A DNA stretch of 52,675 nt from positions 1 to 52,675 of the forward strand of contig QCGH01000008.1 of assembly GCA_003280005.1 (NCBI GenBank). The letters are read 5' to 3'. Of the stretch, positions 15,505 through 25,138 are shown piece after piece. A program made the translations under genes and the position numbers. The DNA is from Pelagibacteraceae bacterium AG-365-D07 (lineage in GTDB: Bacteria; Pseudomonadota; Alphaproteobacteria; Pelagibacterales; Pelagibacteraceae). A model generated the notes under the pieces. That model searched no databases. It was given only the letters and a program-made list of their open reading frames with translations, and was not told the DNA's origin. Each line of letters begins with the position of its first letter. Within the stretch, counting starts at the first letter, position 1.

Positions 15505-16524
15505 TTATAATGCTGCAGAAACTTTCTTAGCAACATCAGCTGGTACCCAGTCTTTCCACATAGTTTCCGATTTTAAGAACTCTATTGCAGTAGCTTCCAT
15601 ATCACCACCTGACTCATCTTCATAAAATGCCAACATTTTGTTCACAACAGCTGTTGGTATTGTATATTTTCCAATGAACTCATTTTCTTTTGGATGAGAT
15701 TTTGCCCATGTTGCAAGAACAGACTTAGTTAAAGCCATATCTCTATATTCACATGCACAAGAAGGTTTGTAAGCGTCTGGACCATTAGCTTTTATGTCTT
15801 CAACAACTACAGACATATCATCCCAACATTTTTGATTAAATTTAGGCTCTGTTAATCTTACTAGATCAACTTTACCCATTAAACCAGTTGGCGCCCAGTA
15901 GTATGTAAAGATTGGTTTTTTCTTTGCAAATGCACCTGCTATCGCAGCATCTAATGCACCACCAGAACCTGGGTCAAAGTTAGTATAGTATTTATCTAGA
16001 CCATACTCCTTTTGTTTTACCAAGTTTACTGTGTAGCAAGTCCAACCAGATATACAGCTAGTCATTCTTCCTTTTGAAGGATCTTCCGGATCTTTAAATA
16101 GCGCAGCTATTTTCGGATCTTTCATATCTTCAACAGACTTTAAATTGTATTTATCAGCAGTAGCTTTATCTACGTAGAATGCTTGCTGAGAGTCTGGTGT
16201 ATTTGTACCCATATGGATAATTGTACCTGCTTCTTCGTGAGGCTTATAATTACCAATAATATTGTCATACCAAACTTCAGTAATAACATCTAATTGACCG
16301 TCATAATGAGCGGCCATTATTGGAGTAGTACTACCTTTAGTTACAGAAACTTCACAACCATATCCTTTTTCAAGAATAAATGTAGTTATCGCTGTATGAA
16401 TGTTAGCACTAGACCAATCAAAGTCTCCTAATCTAGCTTTGCATTTTGCGTTTGCAGATGTAGTAAACACCGCAAGCATTGATGCTAAAACAGTTGTTAG
16501 GAGAATATTCTTAAGATTTCTCAT
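15505..16524 (-). CDS. proX: Quaternary-amine substrate-binding protein (ProX/OpuAC type)
   Basis: I choose ATG 16524 as start: it is preceded by TGGAGGGAAC, a strong ribosome binding site, and gives a signal peptide (LLTTVLASMLAVFTTSANA) followed by KCKARLGDFDW. A longer in-frame extension to 16608 would bury the signal peptide. The mature protein is an OpuAC-type periplasmic binding domain; segments such as GSTTPIMAAHYDGQLDVITE and the Trp- and Tyr-rich positions fit an aromatic box for a trimethylammonium group. Glycine betaine, carnitine or choline are candidates. The gene is the first of the transporter operon and is followed by an intrinsic terminator. Confidence 0.9.
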   Translation of the reverse strand: MRNLKNILLTTVLASMLAVFTTSANAKCKARLGDFDWSSANIHTAITTFILEKGYGCEVSVTKGSTTPIMAAHYDGQLDVITEVWYDNIIGNYKPHEEAGTIIHMGTNTPDSQQAFYVDKATADKYNLKSVEDMKDPKIAALFKDPEDPSKGRMTSCISGWTCYTVNLVKQKEYGLDKYYTNFDPGSGGALDAAIAGAFAKKKPIFTYYWAPTGLMGKVDLVRLTEPKFNQKCWDDMSVVVEDIKANGPDAYKPSCACEYRDMALTKSVLATWAKSHPKENEFIGKYTIPTAVVNKMLAFYEDESGGDMEATAIEFLKSETMWKDWVPADVAKKVSAAL

Positions 16525-16543
16525 ATGTTCCCTCCATATAAAA

Positions 16544-16622
16544 GTTATATAACAAAGAGCATTAGACATTGATTTATAAAAAAGTTCAAGATAACCTTTT
16601 AAATTCAACTATTAATTGAATT
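16544..16622. promoter_or_regulatory. Divergent control region between proX and the GBBH/TmpA-like gene
   Basis: The 138 nt between the two divergent starts contain two perfect palindromes: GTTATATAAC at 16544-16553 and AATTCAA-7-TTGAATT at 16602-16622. Either could be an operator for a shared regulator of betaine uptake and hydroxylation. Because the region is so AT-rich, chance palindromes are likely, so this is a weak call. Confidence 0.35.
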
Positions 16623-16662
16623 GAAAATTTTATGAGTTTTATTAAGTATTAAACATATTTGT

Positions 16663-17799
16663 ATGAGTGAAAATTTTTATATTAAAAATGTATCGAAGAA
16701 TGGAACTTCTTTAGAAGTTGAATGGAATGATGGAATTAAAAGTCAATTTAATTATATGTGGTTAAGAGATAATTGTCCAACAGCTCACGATCCAGATTCA
16801 AGACATAGAATGTTTAGCATTTTAAATGTCTCTGAAAAATTAAGTGCAAAAAATTTAAATATAAACAAAGATGGAAAATTGGAAGTAGAGTGGAGTGAGG
16901 GCAATCATACAAGTTACTATGATCCTAATTGGTTAAGAGAAAACTGTTATACAATAAAGAATAACAAGAAATATGTTTCTCCATATGATTTATGGGATTG
17001 CTCACTTGAAAAAAATTTAGAGACAATAATTATAAATCATAATGAAATAATGGAAACTAATGATGGTTTAATTAAATGGTTAGAACTTTTGCATCATAAG
17101 GGAATAGCAATAATTAAAAATGCTCCAACAGAAGAAAAGTCTGCTTTACCTGTTCTAAATAAAATAAGCCATACTAGAGAAACTTTTTTTAAAACACCCT
17201 TTGAGGTAATAAATATTCCAAAACCAAATAATTCAGCATATACAGCTCACGCATTAAGAAACCATATGGATTTACCTTGGTTTGAAAATCCTCCAGGATA
17301 TCAGTTTTTACATTGTTTAGTTAATTCTGCCAAAGGAGGAGACTCTTCAGCTGTAGATGCATTTGCAGTAGCAGATTATTTAAGAAAAAATGAAAAAGAA
17401 ATTTTTGATATACTTGTTAATGTACCTCTTAAATTTAGAGATAAAGATTATACCCAAGAGGCGATAAGAAGCGTTTATGGTACAGCAATATCTTTAACAA
17501 AGGATGGAGATTATAATGATATCAGATACAGTATTGCAACACTTGATACTCTTGATTGTCACCCAGATATAATGGAAAAAGTATATAAAGCACACCACAG
17601 ATTTGGAAATTTATTACACGACAGTAAATTTCAAATTAATTTTAGACTAGAGCCAGGTGATATTTTTTGCTTTAATAACAGAAGATTGCTTCACGGCAGA
17701 ACAGAATTTGATCCAAATTCAGGTAATAGACATTTACAGGGCTATTATATGGATAGAGATGAAATTATCGGAAGACTTAATTATTTAAAAAATTTATAA
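16663..17799 (+). CDS. Gamma-butyrobetaine hydroxylase-like Fe/2OG dioxygenase (BBOX or TmpA)
   Basis: The 378-residue protein has the two-domain layout of gamma-butyrobetaine hydroxylase: an N-terminal DUF971-like domain (WLRDNCP and WLRENC) and a C-terminal TauD-type domain with His201/Asp203 (RNHMDLPW), His344 (RRLLHGRTEF) and an Arg in GNRHLQGYYMD. The HALRNHMD, PPGYQFLHC and FNNRRLLHG blocks resemble human BBOX1. It either converts gamma-butyrobetaine to L-carnitine or, like TmpA, hydroxylates 2-trimethylammonioethylphosphonate, the step before the TmpB reaction. Both fit the neighbourhood (BKACE, thioesterase, PhnZ/TmpB-like gene, ProX-type binding protein). It is divergent from the transporter operon and overlaps the GDPD gene tail by 6 nt. 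Confidence 0.85.
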   Translation: MSENFYIKNVSKNGTSLEVEWNDGIKSQFNYMWLRDNCPTAHDPDSRHRMFSILNVSEKLSAKNLNINKDGKLEVEWSEGNHTSYYDPNWLRENCYTIKNNKKYVSPYDLWDCSLEKNLETIIINHNEIMETNDGLIKWLELLHHKGIAIIKNAPTEEKSALPVLNKISHTRETFFKTPFEVINIPKPNNSAYTAHALRNHMDLPWFENPPGYQFLHCLVNSAKGGDSSAVDAFAVADYLRKNEKEIFDILVNVPLKFRDKDYTQEAIRSVYGTAISLTKDGDYNDIRYSIATLDTLDCHPDIMEKVYKAHHRFGNLLHDSKFQINFRLEPGDIFCFNNRRLLHGRTEFDPNSGNRHLQGYYMDRDEIIGRLNYLKNL

Positions 17800-18426
17800 A
17801 TTTTCAAAAATAAGATTACTATTTGAATATTTCTTAAAATCCTTTTTATTTTTAATTGTATAAAAATATTTTTCTTTTTTTATTTTATTTATTTCACTAC
17901 TTTTTAGAAAATACTTATCTAAAATTAAACAATTGACATCTCTATTTTTAGATTTTTTTGTTATTATTTTAATACTAGTTGATGGAGAATATGAAAGTCC
18001 AACTTTTGTTTTTCTTTTTATTTTTATTATTCTATAAATATTTTTTTCTTTAAAAGAAATAAATACACATTTCTTATATTTTTTAGTCTCATATAATAAT
18101 TTTCTTAATAATTTATTTGAGAAAAGTGGTTTAATTTCTATAAATAAATCAAATTTATTTTTTGAAAGTTCCAATAAATCTTTTAGCAGTGGTATTGGAT
18201 TTTTTTTAGTTAAGTTGAGTATTTCGGTATAACTTAAGTTTTTTATACTTTTGTTGATTTTATGAATTCTTTTTAAAGTAAAGTCATGAAAGCAAACAAA
18301 CTCACCATCTTTTGTGGCATGAATATCTGTTTCAATTCCATAGCCTTTTTTAAATGAAGTTATAAATGAATTTAGTAAGTTTTCTTTATAATTTTTATTT
18401 ACAATACCTCTATGTATTAAATGCAT
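17794..18426 (-). CDS. Glycerophosphodiester phosphodiesterase-family protein
   Basis: The 210-residue protein has the GDPD motifs HRG near the N-terminus, GIETDIHATKDGEFVCFHD (metal-binding Glu and Asp, and the second catalytic His in HDF), and later DLFIEIK. These hydrolyse glycerophosphodiesters, releasing an alcohol such as choline plus glycerol-3-phosphate. It is shorter than most family members and very rich in Lys, Ile and Asn. Release of choline from glycerophosphocholine would feed the choline-oxidation genes in this island, though this link is inference. It overlaps the preceding gene's 3' end by 6 nt tail to tail and follows an aldehyde dehydrogenase gene. Confidence 0.85.
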   Translation of the reverse strand: MHLIHRGIVNKNYKENLLNSFITSFKKGYGIETDIHATKDGEFVCFHDFTLKRIHKINKSIKNLSYTEILNLTKKNPIPLLKDLLELSKNKFDLFIEIKPLFSNKLLRKLLYETKKYKKCVFISFKEKNIYRIIKIKRKTKVGLSYSPSTSIKIITKKSKNRDVNCLILDKYFLKSSEINKIKKEKYFYTIKNKKDFKKYSNSNLIFENL

Positions 18427-18441
18427 TATGATTTAATAAGG

Positions 18442-19872
18442 TTATTTCCAGCCTGTTACTGTTTTTACTTCTAAATATTCTTCTAAACCCCAAACTCCAC
18501 CTTCACGTCCGTTACCTGATTGTCTATACCCACCAAATGGCGTTCCTGGATCAGCTCCTTTTCCATTAATATAAACGCAACCTGATCTAAGTTCTTTTGC
18601 AACCCTATGAGCTTTCTCTTTATTTTCTGTTTGTAGATAATTTCCTAAACCATATGAAGTATCATTAACAATTTTAATTGCTTCCTCCTCTTTTTCGAAA
18701 GGAATAATTGATAAGACAGGCCCAAAGATTTCTTCTTTTGCAATTCTCATATCATTTGTAACATCAGTAAAGATTGTTGGTTTAATGAAATATCCTTTAT
18801 TTAACCCATTTGGTCTATCAGGTCCTCCTGCTGCTAAAGTTGCTCCTTCTGATATACCGCTTTCAATTAAATTAATTATTTTATCGTATTGAGTTTTTGA
18901 AATAACCGGACCTATGTGATCACCTTTCTTTGAACCTAAATCTACTTGAATTTTATTTGCTTCATCCACTGCTTCATCTACAGCTCTTTGATAAATTGAT
19001 TTCTCAACAAGCATTCTAGTTGGTGCATCGCATGATTGACCAGAATTGCTCATCACATTTCTAATTCCATCTCTTACAGCGTTTGGATAAGAGTCTGCAA
19101 AAACTATATTTCCACCTTTTCCTCCAAGCTCTAAGCAAACTCTTTTAATTGTTTCGGCGGCATTTTTAGAAATTAATTTTCCTGCTCTAGTTGATCCAGT
19201 AAATGAAACCATATCAATATTAGGATGACCTGAAATATGAGTGCCAACTCCAGCACCATCTCCGTTAATTAAATTAAAAACACCCGCAGGAAAGCCAGCT
19301 TCATCGATCATTTCAGCAAACAGCATTCCTGATATAGGAGCAATTTCTGAAGGTTTTAAAATCATTGTACATCCAGTTGCAAGTGCAGGAACAACCTTTA
19401 ATGCAATTTGATTAATAGGCCAGTTCCATGGTGTGATTAATCCACAAACACCTATTGGTTCATAACAAATATGATTACTTGATTTAGAGTCAAAATGTTC
19501 ATCGAAATTAAATTCTTTTAATCTTAAAATGAAATCCTCTAAATGAGCTTGGCCTGATCCTGTTTGCACCTCTGTAGCCCAATCCATTGGTGCACCCATT
19601 TCATCCGAAATAGCTTTTGCCATTTCATTAAATCTTTTTTTATAAACTTCTAATAGCTTTTCTAATAGTTTAAGCCTTTCTTCTTTTGATGTTTTTTTCC
19701 AACTCTCAAAAGCAGTTTTTGCGGCTTTGACCGCTTTATCAATATCCTCTTTTGATCCAAGTGAAATTACAGCATAGGGATCTTCGTTTGAGGGATTAAT
19801 TACTTCTAGGTCATTTGGTTTTGAAGGAGATACCCATTTACCATTAATATAAAATTTTCTTTTATCTAACAT
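18442..19872 (-). CDS. NAD(P)-dependent aldehyde dehydrogenase
   Basis: The 476-residue protein shows the full ALDH active site: Asn150 (PWN), Lys173, Glu248 (LELGGK) and catalytic Cys281 (GQSCDAP), with FTGSTRAGK and the C-terminal PFGGYRQSG. Broad ALDH family, so substrate cannot be read off. Its place beside a 3-hydroxyisobutyrate-dehydrogenase-like gene and the choline and carnitine genes makes betaine aldehyde, trimethylaminobutyraldehyde or a methylmalonate-type semialdehyde all possible. The start follows directly on the upstream gene's stop, so the two form an operon; the GDPD gene lies 15 nt downstream. Confidence 0.9.
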   Translation of the reverse strand: MLDKRKFYINGKWVSPSKPNDLEVINPSNEDPYAVISLGSKEDIDKAVKAAKTAFESWKKTSKEERLKLLEKLLEVYKKRFNEMAKAISDEMGAPMDWATEVQTGSGQAHLEDFILRLKEFNFDEHFDSKSSNHICYEPIGVCGLITPWNWPINQIALKVVPALATGCTMILKPSEIAPISGMLFAEMIDEAGFPAGVFNLINGDGAGVGTHISGHPNIDMVSFTGSTRAGKLISKNAAETIKRVCLELGGKGGNIVFADSYPNAVRDGIRNVMSNSGQSCDAPTRMLVEKSIYQRAVDEAVDEANKIQVDLGSKKGDHIGPVISKTQYDKIINLIESGISEGATLAAGGPDRPNGLNKGYFIKPTIFTDVTNDMRIAKEEIFGPVLSIIPFEKEEEAIKIVNDTSYGLGNYLQTENKEKAHRVAKELRSGCVYINGKGADPGTPFGGYRQSGNGREGGVWGLEEYLEVKTVTGWK

Positions 19873-20814
19873 TTAAACCTCCTGTCCTTTTTCCTCAGGT
19901 TCATTATCAACTAACTCATCTGGGAATCCTTTTTCTCTAAAGCTTATACCATATTTATCTTCTAATCTTTTAACAACCATTGATGACCAAGCTCTAGACC
20001 CAAATTTTTCTTTAGCGTCCTTAAAAATATTCAAGACAAAAGGAGCAATCTCCAATTCAATATCTTGATCTTTTGAAAGTTTATTAAAAAGGGACATATC
20101 TTTTTCAACAAGGTCCATAGTAAAGTTAATATTATAAGAACCATTCAATATTACTTGGCTTTCAGTTTCGTGAACAAATGAATTACCTGATGAAATCTTA
20201 ATCCCCTCAAAAGCTTTTTTTAAATCTAAATTATGTTTTTTAGCAACAGTCCAAGCTTCACCTAAAGCGGCTAAATGTACAGATGCTAAATAATTAGTAA
20301 TCACTTTTAATATTGAAGCCGAACCTAATTCTCCTACATGAAGTATTTTTCTTCCCATGCAAGTTAATAATGGAAGAACTTTATTAAATGTTTTTCTCTC
20401 ACCGCCAACAAATATTGCTATATTTCCAGTAGCTGCTCTATGGCATCCCCCACTTACTGGAGCCTCTAAAGGAATTGCATTTTTTTCTTTAATTAGTTTT
20501 CCTAGTCTGTTGACTTCTTTTTGATCAGTTGTGCTCATTTCAATCCAAATTTTGTCTTTTGAAATATTTTTTAATATTCCATTTTCATTAAGCATAACCT
20601 CTGAACAAATTTTTGGAGAAGGTAAACATGTAATAATAACGTCAACATTTTTAACAAGGTCACCAACAGAATTTGCAATTTTTACACCTTTTGATTTAAA
20701 TTCATCAGCGACACTTTTGTCTAAATCATACACAGTCAAGTCAAATTTATTTCTAAACAAGCTACCTGCAAGTTTTCCACCAACGTTTCCGAGTCCTATA
20801 AATCCAATTTTCAT
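19873..20814 (-). CDS. 3-hydroxyisobutyrate dehydrogenase-family oxidoreductase
   Basis: The 313-residue protein begins with the Rossmann motif GLGNVGGKL (residues 7-15), has the substrate-binding EAPVSGG (117-123), and the catalytic Lys170 with Asn174 (LKVITNYLAS). These mark beta-hydroxy-acid dehydrogenases such as 3-hydroxyisobutyrate, tartronate semialdehyde or 6-phosphogluconate-type enzymes. It is the first gene of an operon with the ALDH and GDPD genes, which suggests successive oxidation of a hydroxy acid and its semialdehyde. The divergent gap to the flavodoxin-fold gene is only 45 nt. Confidence 0.88.
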   Translation of the reverse strand: MKIGFIGLGNVGGKLAGSLFRNKFDLTVYDLDKSVADEFKSKGVKIANSVGDLVKNVDVIITCLPSPKICSEVMLNENGILKNISKDKIWIEMSTTDQKEVNRLGKLIKEKNAIPLEAPVSGGCHRAATGNIAIFVGGERKTFNKVLPLLTCMGRKILHVGELGSASILKVITNYLASVHLAALGEAWTVAKKHNLDLKKAFEGIKISSGNSFVHETESQVILNGSYNINFTMDLVEKDMSLFNKLSKDQDIELEIAPFVLNIFKDAKEKFGSRAWSSMVVKRLEDKYGISFREKGFPDELVDNEPEEKGQEV

Positions 20815-20859
20815 TTTTTAATTTGTTGATCTATCTAATGATATATGTATTTTGAGTTC

Positions 20860-21429
20860 ATGAGCAAAGCATTTTTAGTTTATGGTCATTATAATGATAA
20901 GTCATTTAACGCAGCAATAAAAGATACTTTTATAGAAACTGCAAAAAAACTTGGGCATACAGTTGATTGTGTAGATTTATATAAAGAAAATTTTAATCCT
21001 ATTTTTGCAGGAGAAAAACCAGATGAAACTGTTCTTGATCATAGAAAAAGAATAGAAGAAGCGGAAGCAATTGTTTTAATAGCTCCAATATGGAACTTTA
21101 GAATGCCAGCAATTGTTGAAGGTTGGATAGACAAAGTTTTATCCCCACCATGGGCTTTCTCTTTCAAAAAAATCTTTGGAAATTACGGTTACCCAATAGG
21201 CAACTTAAAAGGCAAAAAAGCAATCGTATTTTGTACTTATGGATCACCTCAATTTGCAATCAGAACTTTTTTTTTAAACATGCCAACAAAAAGATTGAGA
21301 AGAGGGGTATTCAATATTTGTGGAATTTCGGATGTTATTTACAGAAGATATTTTTCTGTTCCATTTGTATCAGATGAAAAAAGAAAAAAGTTTCTTGATG
21401 ATGTAAGAAATACAGCAGAAAAATTATGA
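20860..21429 (+). CDS. Flavodoxin-fold NAD(P)H:quinone reductase-like protein
   Basis: The protein has a flavodoxin-like fold of the NQO/Kef-type family: KAFLVYGHYNDKSFNAAIK at the N-terminus for FMN/FAD phosphate binding, then IAPIWNFRMPAIVEGWIDKVL, typical of the second flavin loop. I prefer ATG 20860, giving MSKAFLVYG and 189 residues, over the in-frame ATG at 20845 five codons earlier. Members transfer two electrons from NAD(P)H to quinones. The next gene begins within its stop codon region, so a small two-gene operon is likely. No link to the osmolyte genes is evident. Confidence 0.82.
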   Translation: MSKAFLVYGHYNDKSFNAAIKDTFIETAKKLGHTVDCVDLYKENFNPIFAGEKPDETVLDHRKRIEEAEAIVLIAPIWNFRMPAIVEGWIDKVLSPPWAFSFKKIFGNYGYPIGNLKGKKAIVFCTYGSPQFAIRTFFLNMPTKRLRRGVFNICGISDVIYRRYFSVPFVSDEKRKKFLDDVRNTAEKL

Positions 21430-21887
21430 AATATTTAATTAAAGTATTAATATTATTTATTTTAAGTTCAAATTTTACTCATGCTGAAATAGTCAAACCA
21501 AATAATGGTATTGAGCCTTATCAAGTTATTAAAATACAATTACGTGGATTAATGGAAAATGATAATCCTAAAATGGACTCTGGTATTGAACAGACTTGGG
21601 AATTTGCTCATCCTGAAAATCAAAAATATACTGGTCCTCTAGAAAACTTTAAAAAAATGTTAAAGGGGGATTCTTATTCAATGTTAATAGATCATTTAGA
21701 CCATGAGGTGGCAGAGGTTTATAACAATGATAAATTGGCAACTTTTGAGGTAACAGTGCTAGATAAAGATAAAAAATATTATAAATTTAAGTGGCAGGTA
21801 GAAAAATACTTAGGAGAAGGGCCATTAAATAATTGCTGGTTAACCACAGCGGTCTCTCAACCAACCCCCACAGGATCTTCAATCTAG
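21426..21887 (+). CDS. Secreted DUF4864-like protein
   Basis: The 153-residue product starts with a signal peptide (YLIKVLILFILSSNFTHAE, cleavage after about residue 20). The rest, with PYQVIKIQLRGLMENDNPKM and WEFAHPENQKYTGPLENF, resembles DUF4864 (small NTF2-like) proteins of unknown function. It is probably periplasmic. Its ATG overlaps the stop of the flavin reductase gene by 4 nt. No enzymatic residues can be assigned. Confidence 0.72.
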   Translation: MKYLIKVLILFILSSNFTHAEIVKPNNGIEPYQVIKIQLRGLMENDNPKMDSGIEQTWEFAHPENQKYTGPLENFKKMLKGDSYSMLIDHLDHEVAEVYNNDKLATFEVTVLDKDKKYYKFKWQVEKYLGEGPLNNCWLTTAVSQPTPTGSSI

Positions 21888-21956
21888 GTTAAACTGTAGC
21901 AGACGATCTAAAGAAATTTGTTTCGTAATTATTGAAAATTTAGTAGGAATCGGGCT

Positions 21957-24389
21957 ATGAAATCAAAAGCTAAAGTAGTCGTAGTAGGAGGTGGAGTTGT
22001 TGGTGTAAGCGCGCTTTATCATTTAGCAAAAAAAGGTTTGTCAGATGTTGTTCTTGTTGAAAGAAAAGAATTAACCTCAGGATCTACTTGGCATGCTGCA
22101 GGATTACTTCCTTTATTCAACATGAGTTATTCCGTTGGACAACTTCATAAATATGCAGTCAACCTTTACAAAACTTTAGAAGAAGAAACTGGAAAAAACG
22201 TTGGATTTAGCGTTGTATCAAATATTAGATTAGCAAGCACCAAAGATAGAATGGATGAATATCATCAATACGCGGGTGTTGCACAAACAATTGGTGTTGA
22301 TGTAAAATTTCTAACTCCTGATCAAGTAAAAGAGATCTGGCCTCTATGTAATACTTCAGATTTACTTGGAGCAATTCAACACCCAGAAGATGGATATATT
22401 CAACCTGCAGATTTAACACAAGCGCTTGCAACAGGAGCAAGAAATAGAGGAGCAGAAATTTATAGAAACACAACTGTTGTCGGTATGAAACAAACAAAAG
22501 ATGGCTGGGTAGTTGAAACAGACAAAGGATCTATTGAATGTGAACACATAATTTCATGTTCTGGAAACTTTGCAAGACAAACTGGAAAAATGGTTGGTTT
22601 AGACATTCCAGTTATACCAGTCGAACATCAATACATTGTAACTGAACCGCATCCAGAAATTCAAAAGAGAAAAAAAGATGGTCTTCCTGAAATGGGTGTT
22701 TTAAGAGATAGTGATAGCAGATGGTATATGAGAGAAGAGGCTGGTGGTTTAATTTTAGGTCCATATGAAGATGGTGCACCATGTTGTTATGTTAATGGAC
22801 CAACAAAAGATTCTGAATATGAATTATTTCAAGAAGATTTAGACAGACTTGCACCTCATATTGAAGGAGCAATACACAGGGTTCCAGCTTTTGGAGAAGT
22901 TGGAGTTAAAAAAGTTTATAACGGAGCAATTTGTTATACGCCTGATGGAAATCCAATTGTTGGACCAGCTTGGGGTCTAAAAAATTTCTGGATTAATGAG
23001 GGACATAGTTTTGGAATTACTGCAGCAGGTGGAGCAGGTTGGCAATTAGCAGAATGGATCGTTGATGGTGAACCAACAATTGATATGCTTGGAGTTGAGC
23101 CAAGAAGATACGGTGACTACTGTTCTAAATCATATTTAAAAGAAAAGAATGAAGAAGCTTACAGAAATGTTTTTATTATCCACTATCCAGATGAAGAAAG
23201 AGGGGCAGCAAGACCTTTAAGAACCGCACCGTGTTATGACAGAATGAAAAATCTTGGAGCAGTTTTTGGTCAAAAATTTGGATGGGAAAGGCCAAACTTT
23301 TTTGCAACTGATGGAATGAAACAAGAGGATGATTGGTCATTTAGAAGATCTAATTGGTTTAAAGCAATAGAAAGAGAGTGCAAAAATGTTAAAGAAAATG
23401 TTGGTTTATTAGACATGTCGGCTTTTGCAAAATGTAGAATTAAAGGACCAGGGGCAGAAGAATTTTTAGACAAACTTGTTGCAAACAAATTACCAAAGAA
23501 AGTTGGAAGAATTAATTTATGTCATGCTTTAAATACTAAAGGTGGTGTTCACTCTGAATTTACTATTATGCGAGAGTCTGAAAATAGTTTTTATTTAGTA
23601 TCAGCGGGGGCTTTTCAAAGATTAGACCATGACTGGATACATAAATGGATGCCAAAAGATGGGTCTGTTATATTTGAAAATTTAACAAATAGTATGGGAG
23701 TTTTAGTTGTATCAGGTCCGAAAGCCAGAGATTTAATGCAAAGAGTATCAACAGATGATTTTTCAAATGAAAATTTCAAATGGTTAAGTTCAAAAATGGT
23801 AGATGTTGGACAAGCTCCAGTTAATGCTATGAGAGTTAACTTTGTTGGAGAATTAGGTTGGGAATTACATCATCCAATTGAGTATCAAAATCATATTTTT
23901 GATAAATTGATGGATGCTGGAACAGATTTAGGTTTAAAACCATACGGAATAAGAGCAATGAATAGTCTAAGAGTTGAAAAATCATATAAATTAGTCGGAA
24001 CAGAATTATCAATTGAATATTCACCATATGAGAGTGGCTTGGAGAGATTTATTCATCCAAACAAAGGAAGCTTTATTGGTTTAGATGCTCTTAATAAATG
24101 GAGAGAAAAAGGATTTGCAAACAAGTTAGTAACTTTAGAAATTCACAATACTACAGATGCAGATGTATTAGGAAACAACCCTATATATGAAAATGGAACT
24201 GTAATTGGTAGAGCAACAGGAGGAGATTTTGGATTTAGATTAAATAAATCAATTGCACTTGGAATGGTAAAGCCTGAATTAGCAAACGCTGGGCAAAAAT
24301 TGAAGATTGACATTTTAGGAAAAATGCACGAAGCAACAATACTAGATGAAAGTCCATATGATCCAGAAAATAAATTGTTGAGAGCATAA
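21957..24389 (+). CDS. Dimethylglycine/sarcosine dehydrogenase-like flavoprotein with GcvT domain
   Basis: The 810-residue protein has an N-terminal FAD-dependent DAO domain (GGGVVG at about 11-16; His46 in STWHAAGLL is the usual site of covalent FAD attachment), a short FAO_M linker, and a C-terminal aminomethyltransferase (GcvT) domain with a folate-binding region (roughly residues 430-800). Dimethylglycine and sarcosine dehydrogenases of this layout oxidise an N-methyl group to formaldehyde or methylene-tetrahydrofolate and pass electrons to ETF. The ETF genes follow immediately, overlapping by 1 nt, which supports the role strongly. The step would handle dimethylglycine formed from glycine betaine. 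Confidence 0.88.
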   Translation: MKSKAKVVVVGGGVVGVSALYHLAKKGLSDVVLVERKELTSGSTWHAAGLLPLFNMSYSVGQLHKYAVNLYKTLEEETGKNVGFSVVSNIRLASTKDRMDEYHQYAGVAQTIGVDVKFLTPDQVKEIWPLCNTSDLLGAIQHPEDGYIQPADLTQALATGARNRGAEIYRNTTVVGMKQTKDGWVVETDKGSIECEHIISCSGNFARQTGKMVGLDIPVIPVEHQYIVTEPHPEIQKRKKDGLPEMGVLRDSDSRWYMREEAGGLILGPYEDGAPCCYVNGPTKDSEYELFQEDLDRLAPHIEGAIHRVPAFGEVGVKKVYNGAICYTPDGNPIVGPAWGLKNFWINEGHSFGITAAGGAGWQLAEWIVDGEPTIDMLGVEPRRYGDYCSKSYLKEKNEEAYRNVFIIHYPDEERGAARPLRTAPCYDRMKNLGAVFGQKFGWERPNFFATDGMKQEDDWSFRRSNWFKAIERECKNVKENVGLLDMSAFAKCRIKGPGAEEFLDKLVANKLPKKVGRINLCHALNTKGGVHSEFTIMRESENSFYLVSAGAFQRLDHDWIHKWMPKDGSVIFENLTNSMGVLVVSGPKARDLMQRVSTDDFSNENFKWLSSKMVDVGQAPVNAMRVNFVGELGWELHHPIEYQNHIFDKLMDAGTDLGLKPYGIRAMNSLRVEKSYKLVGTELSIEYSPYESGLERFIHPNKGSFIGLDALNKWREKGFANKLVTLEIHNTTDADVLGNNPIYENGTVIGRATGGDFGFRLNKSIALGMVKPELANAGQKLKIDILGKMHEATILDESPYDPENKLLRA

Positions 24390-25138
24390 TGAAAATATTA
24401 GTCGCAGTAAAAAGAGTAATTGATTACAATGTACAAGTAAGAGTTAAAGAAGATAATACTGGTGTTGTAACTGATAATGTTAAAATGTCTACAAACCCAC
24501 CAGACGATAACGCAGTAGAAGAAGCTGTAAAAATAAAAGAATCTGGAAAAGCGAAAGAGATTGTTGCAATCACTGTTGGAGAAGAAAAAGCACAAGAGAC
24601 TGTAAGAAAAGCATTAGCAGTTGGTGCAGATAGAGGAATACATGTAAAAGTTGATGGTGTAATTGAACCTTTGGCTGTTTCAAAAATTTTGCAAAAGATA
24701 GTAGATAAAGAAAAACCAGATCTAGTTTTTATGGGTAAACAAGCAATTGATGATGATTGCAATCAAACTGGTCAAATGCTGGCGGCTTTACTAAATTGGC
24801 CTCAAGCAACTTTTGCATCAAAAATAGAGGTTAAAGATAAAACCCTAGAGGTTACAAGAGAAGTAGATGAAGGATTAGAAACTATAGAGGTCAATGTTCC
24901 AGCAATTATAACATGCGATCTAAGACTAAATGAACCTAGATATGCCTCTTTACCAAATATTATGAAAGCTAAAAAAAAAACAATTGAACAAATAAATGCT
25001 TCAGATTTAGGTATTGATACAAAACCTAGAATAGATCAAATTAAAGTTGAAGAACCACCAAAAAGAAAAGCGGGAATAAAAGTCGCAAATGTTGAAGAAT
25101 TAGTTCAAAAATTAAAAAATGAGGCTAAAGTAATCTAA
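24389..25138 (+). CDS. etfB: Electron transfer flavoprotein, beta subunit
   Basis: The 249-residue protein has the EtfB N-terminus [18 protein letters not shown] and the downstream block [20 protein letters not shown], which binds AMP in ETF. It takes electrons from flavin dehydrogenases and, with EtfA, passes them to ETF:quinone oxidoreductase. The start overlaps the dehydrogenase gene's stop by 1 nt (TAATG), and etfA overlaps its own stop by 1 nt, so the three genes are translationally coupled. No dedicated promoter is visible. Confidence 0.95.
   Translation: MKILVAVKRVIDYNVQVRVKEDNTGVVTDNVKMSTNPPDDNAVEEAVKIKESGKAKEIVAITVGEEKAQETVRKALAVGADRGIHVKVDGVIEPLAVSKILQKIVDKEKPDLVFMGKQAIDDDCNQTGQMLAALLNWPQATFASKIEVKDKTLEVTREVDEGLETIEVNVPAIITCDLRLNEPRYASLPNIMKAKKKTIEQINASDLGIDTKPRIDQIKVEEPPKRKAGIKVANVEELVQKLKNEAKVI

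Noticed and set aside
21888..21956. Possible riboswitch before the dimethylglycine-dehydrogenase-like gene
   Set aside because: SAR11 genomes use glycine and SAM-type riboswitches near related genes, so I looked for one. The 69-nt gap has no strong stem or pseudoknot that I can recognise, so no call is made.
24424..24762. A 112-codon open frame antisense to etfB
   Set aside because: Entirely within a clear etfB reading frame; no independent start signal and no recognisable domain.
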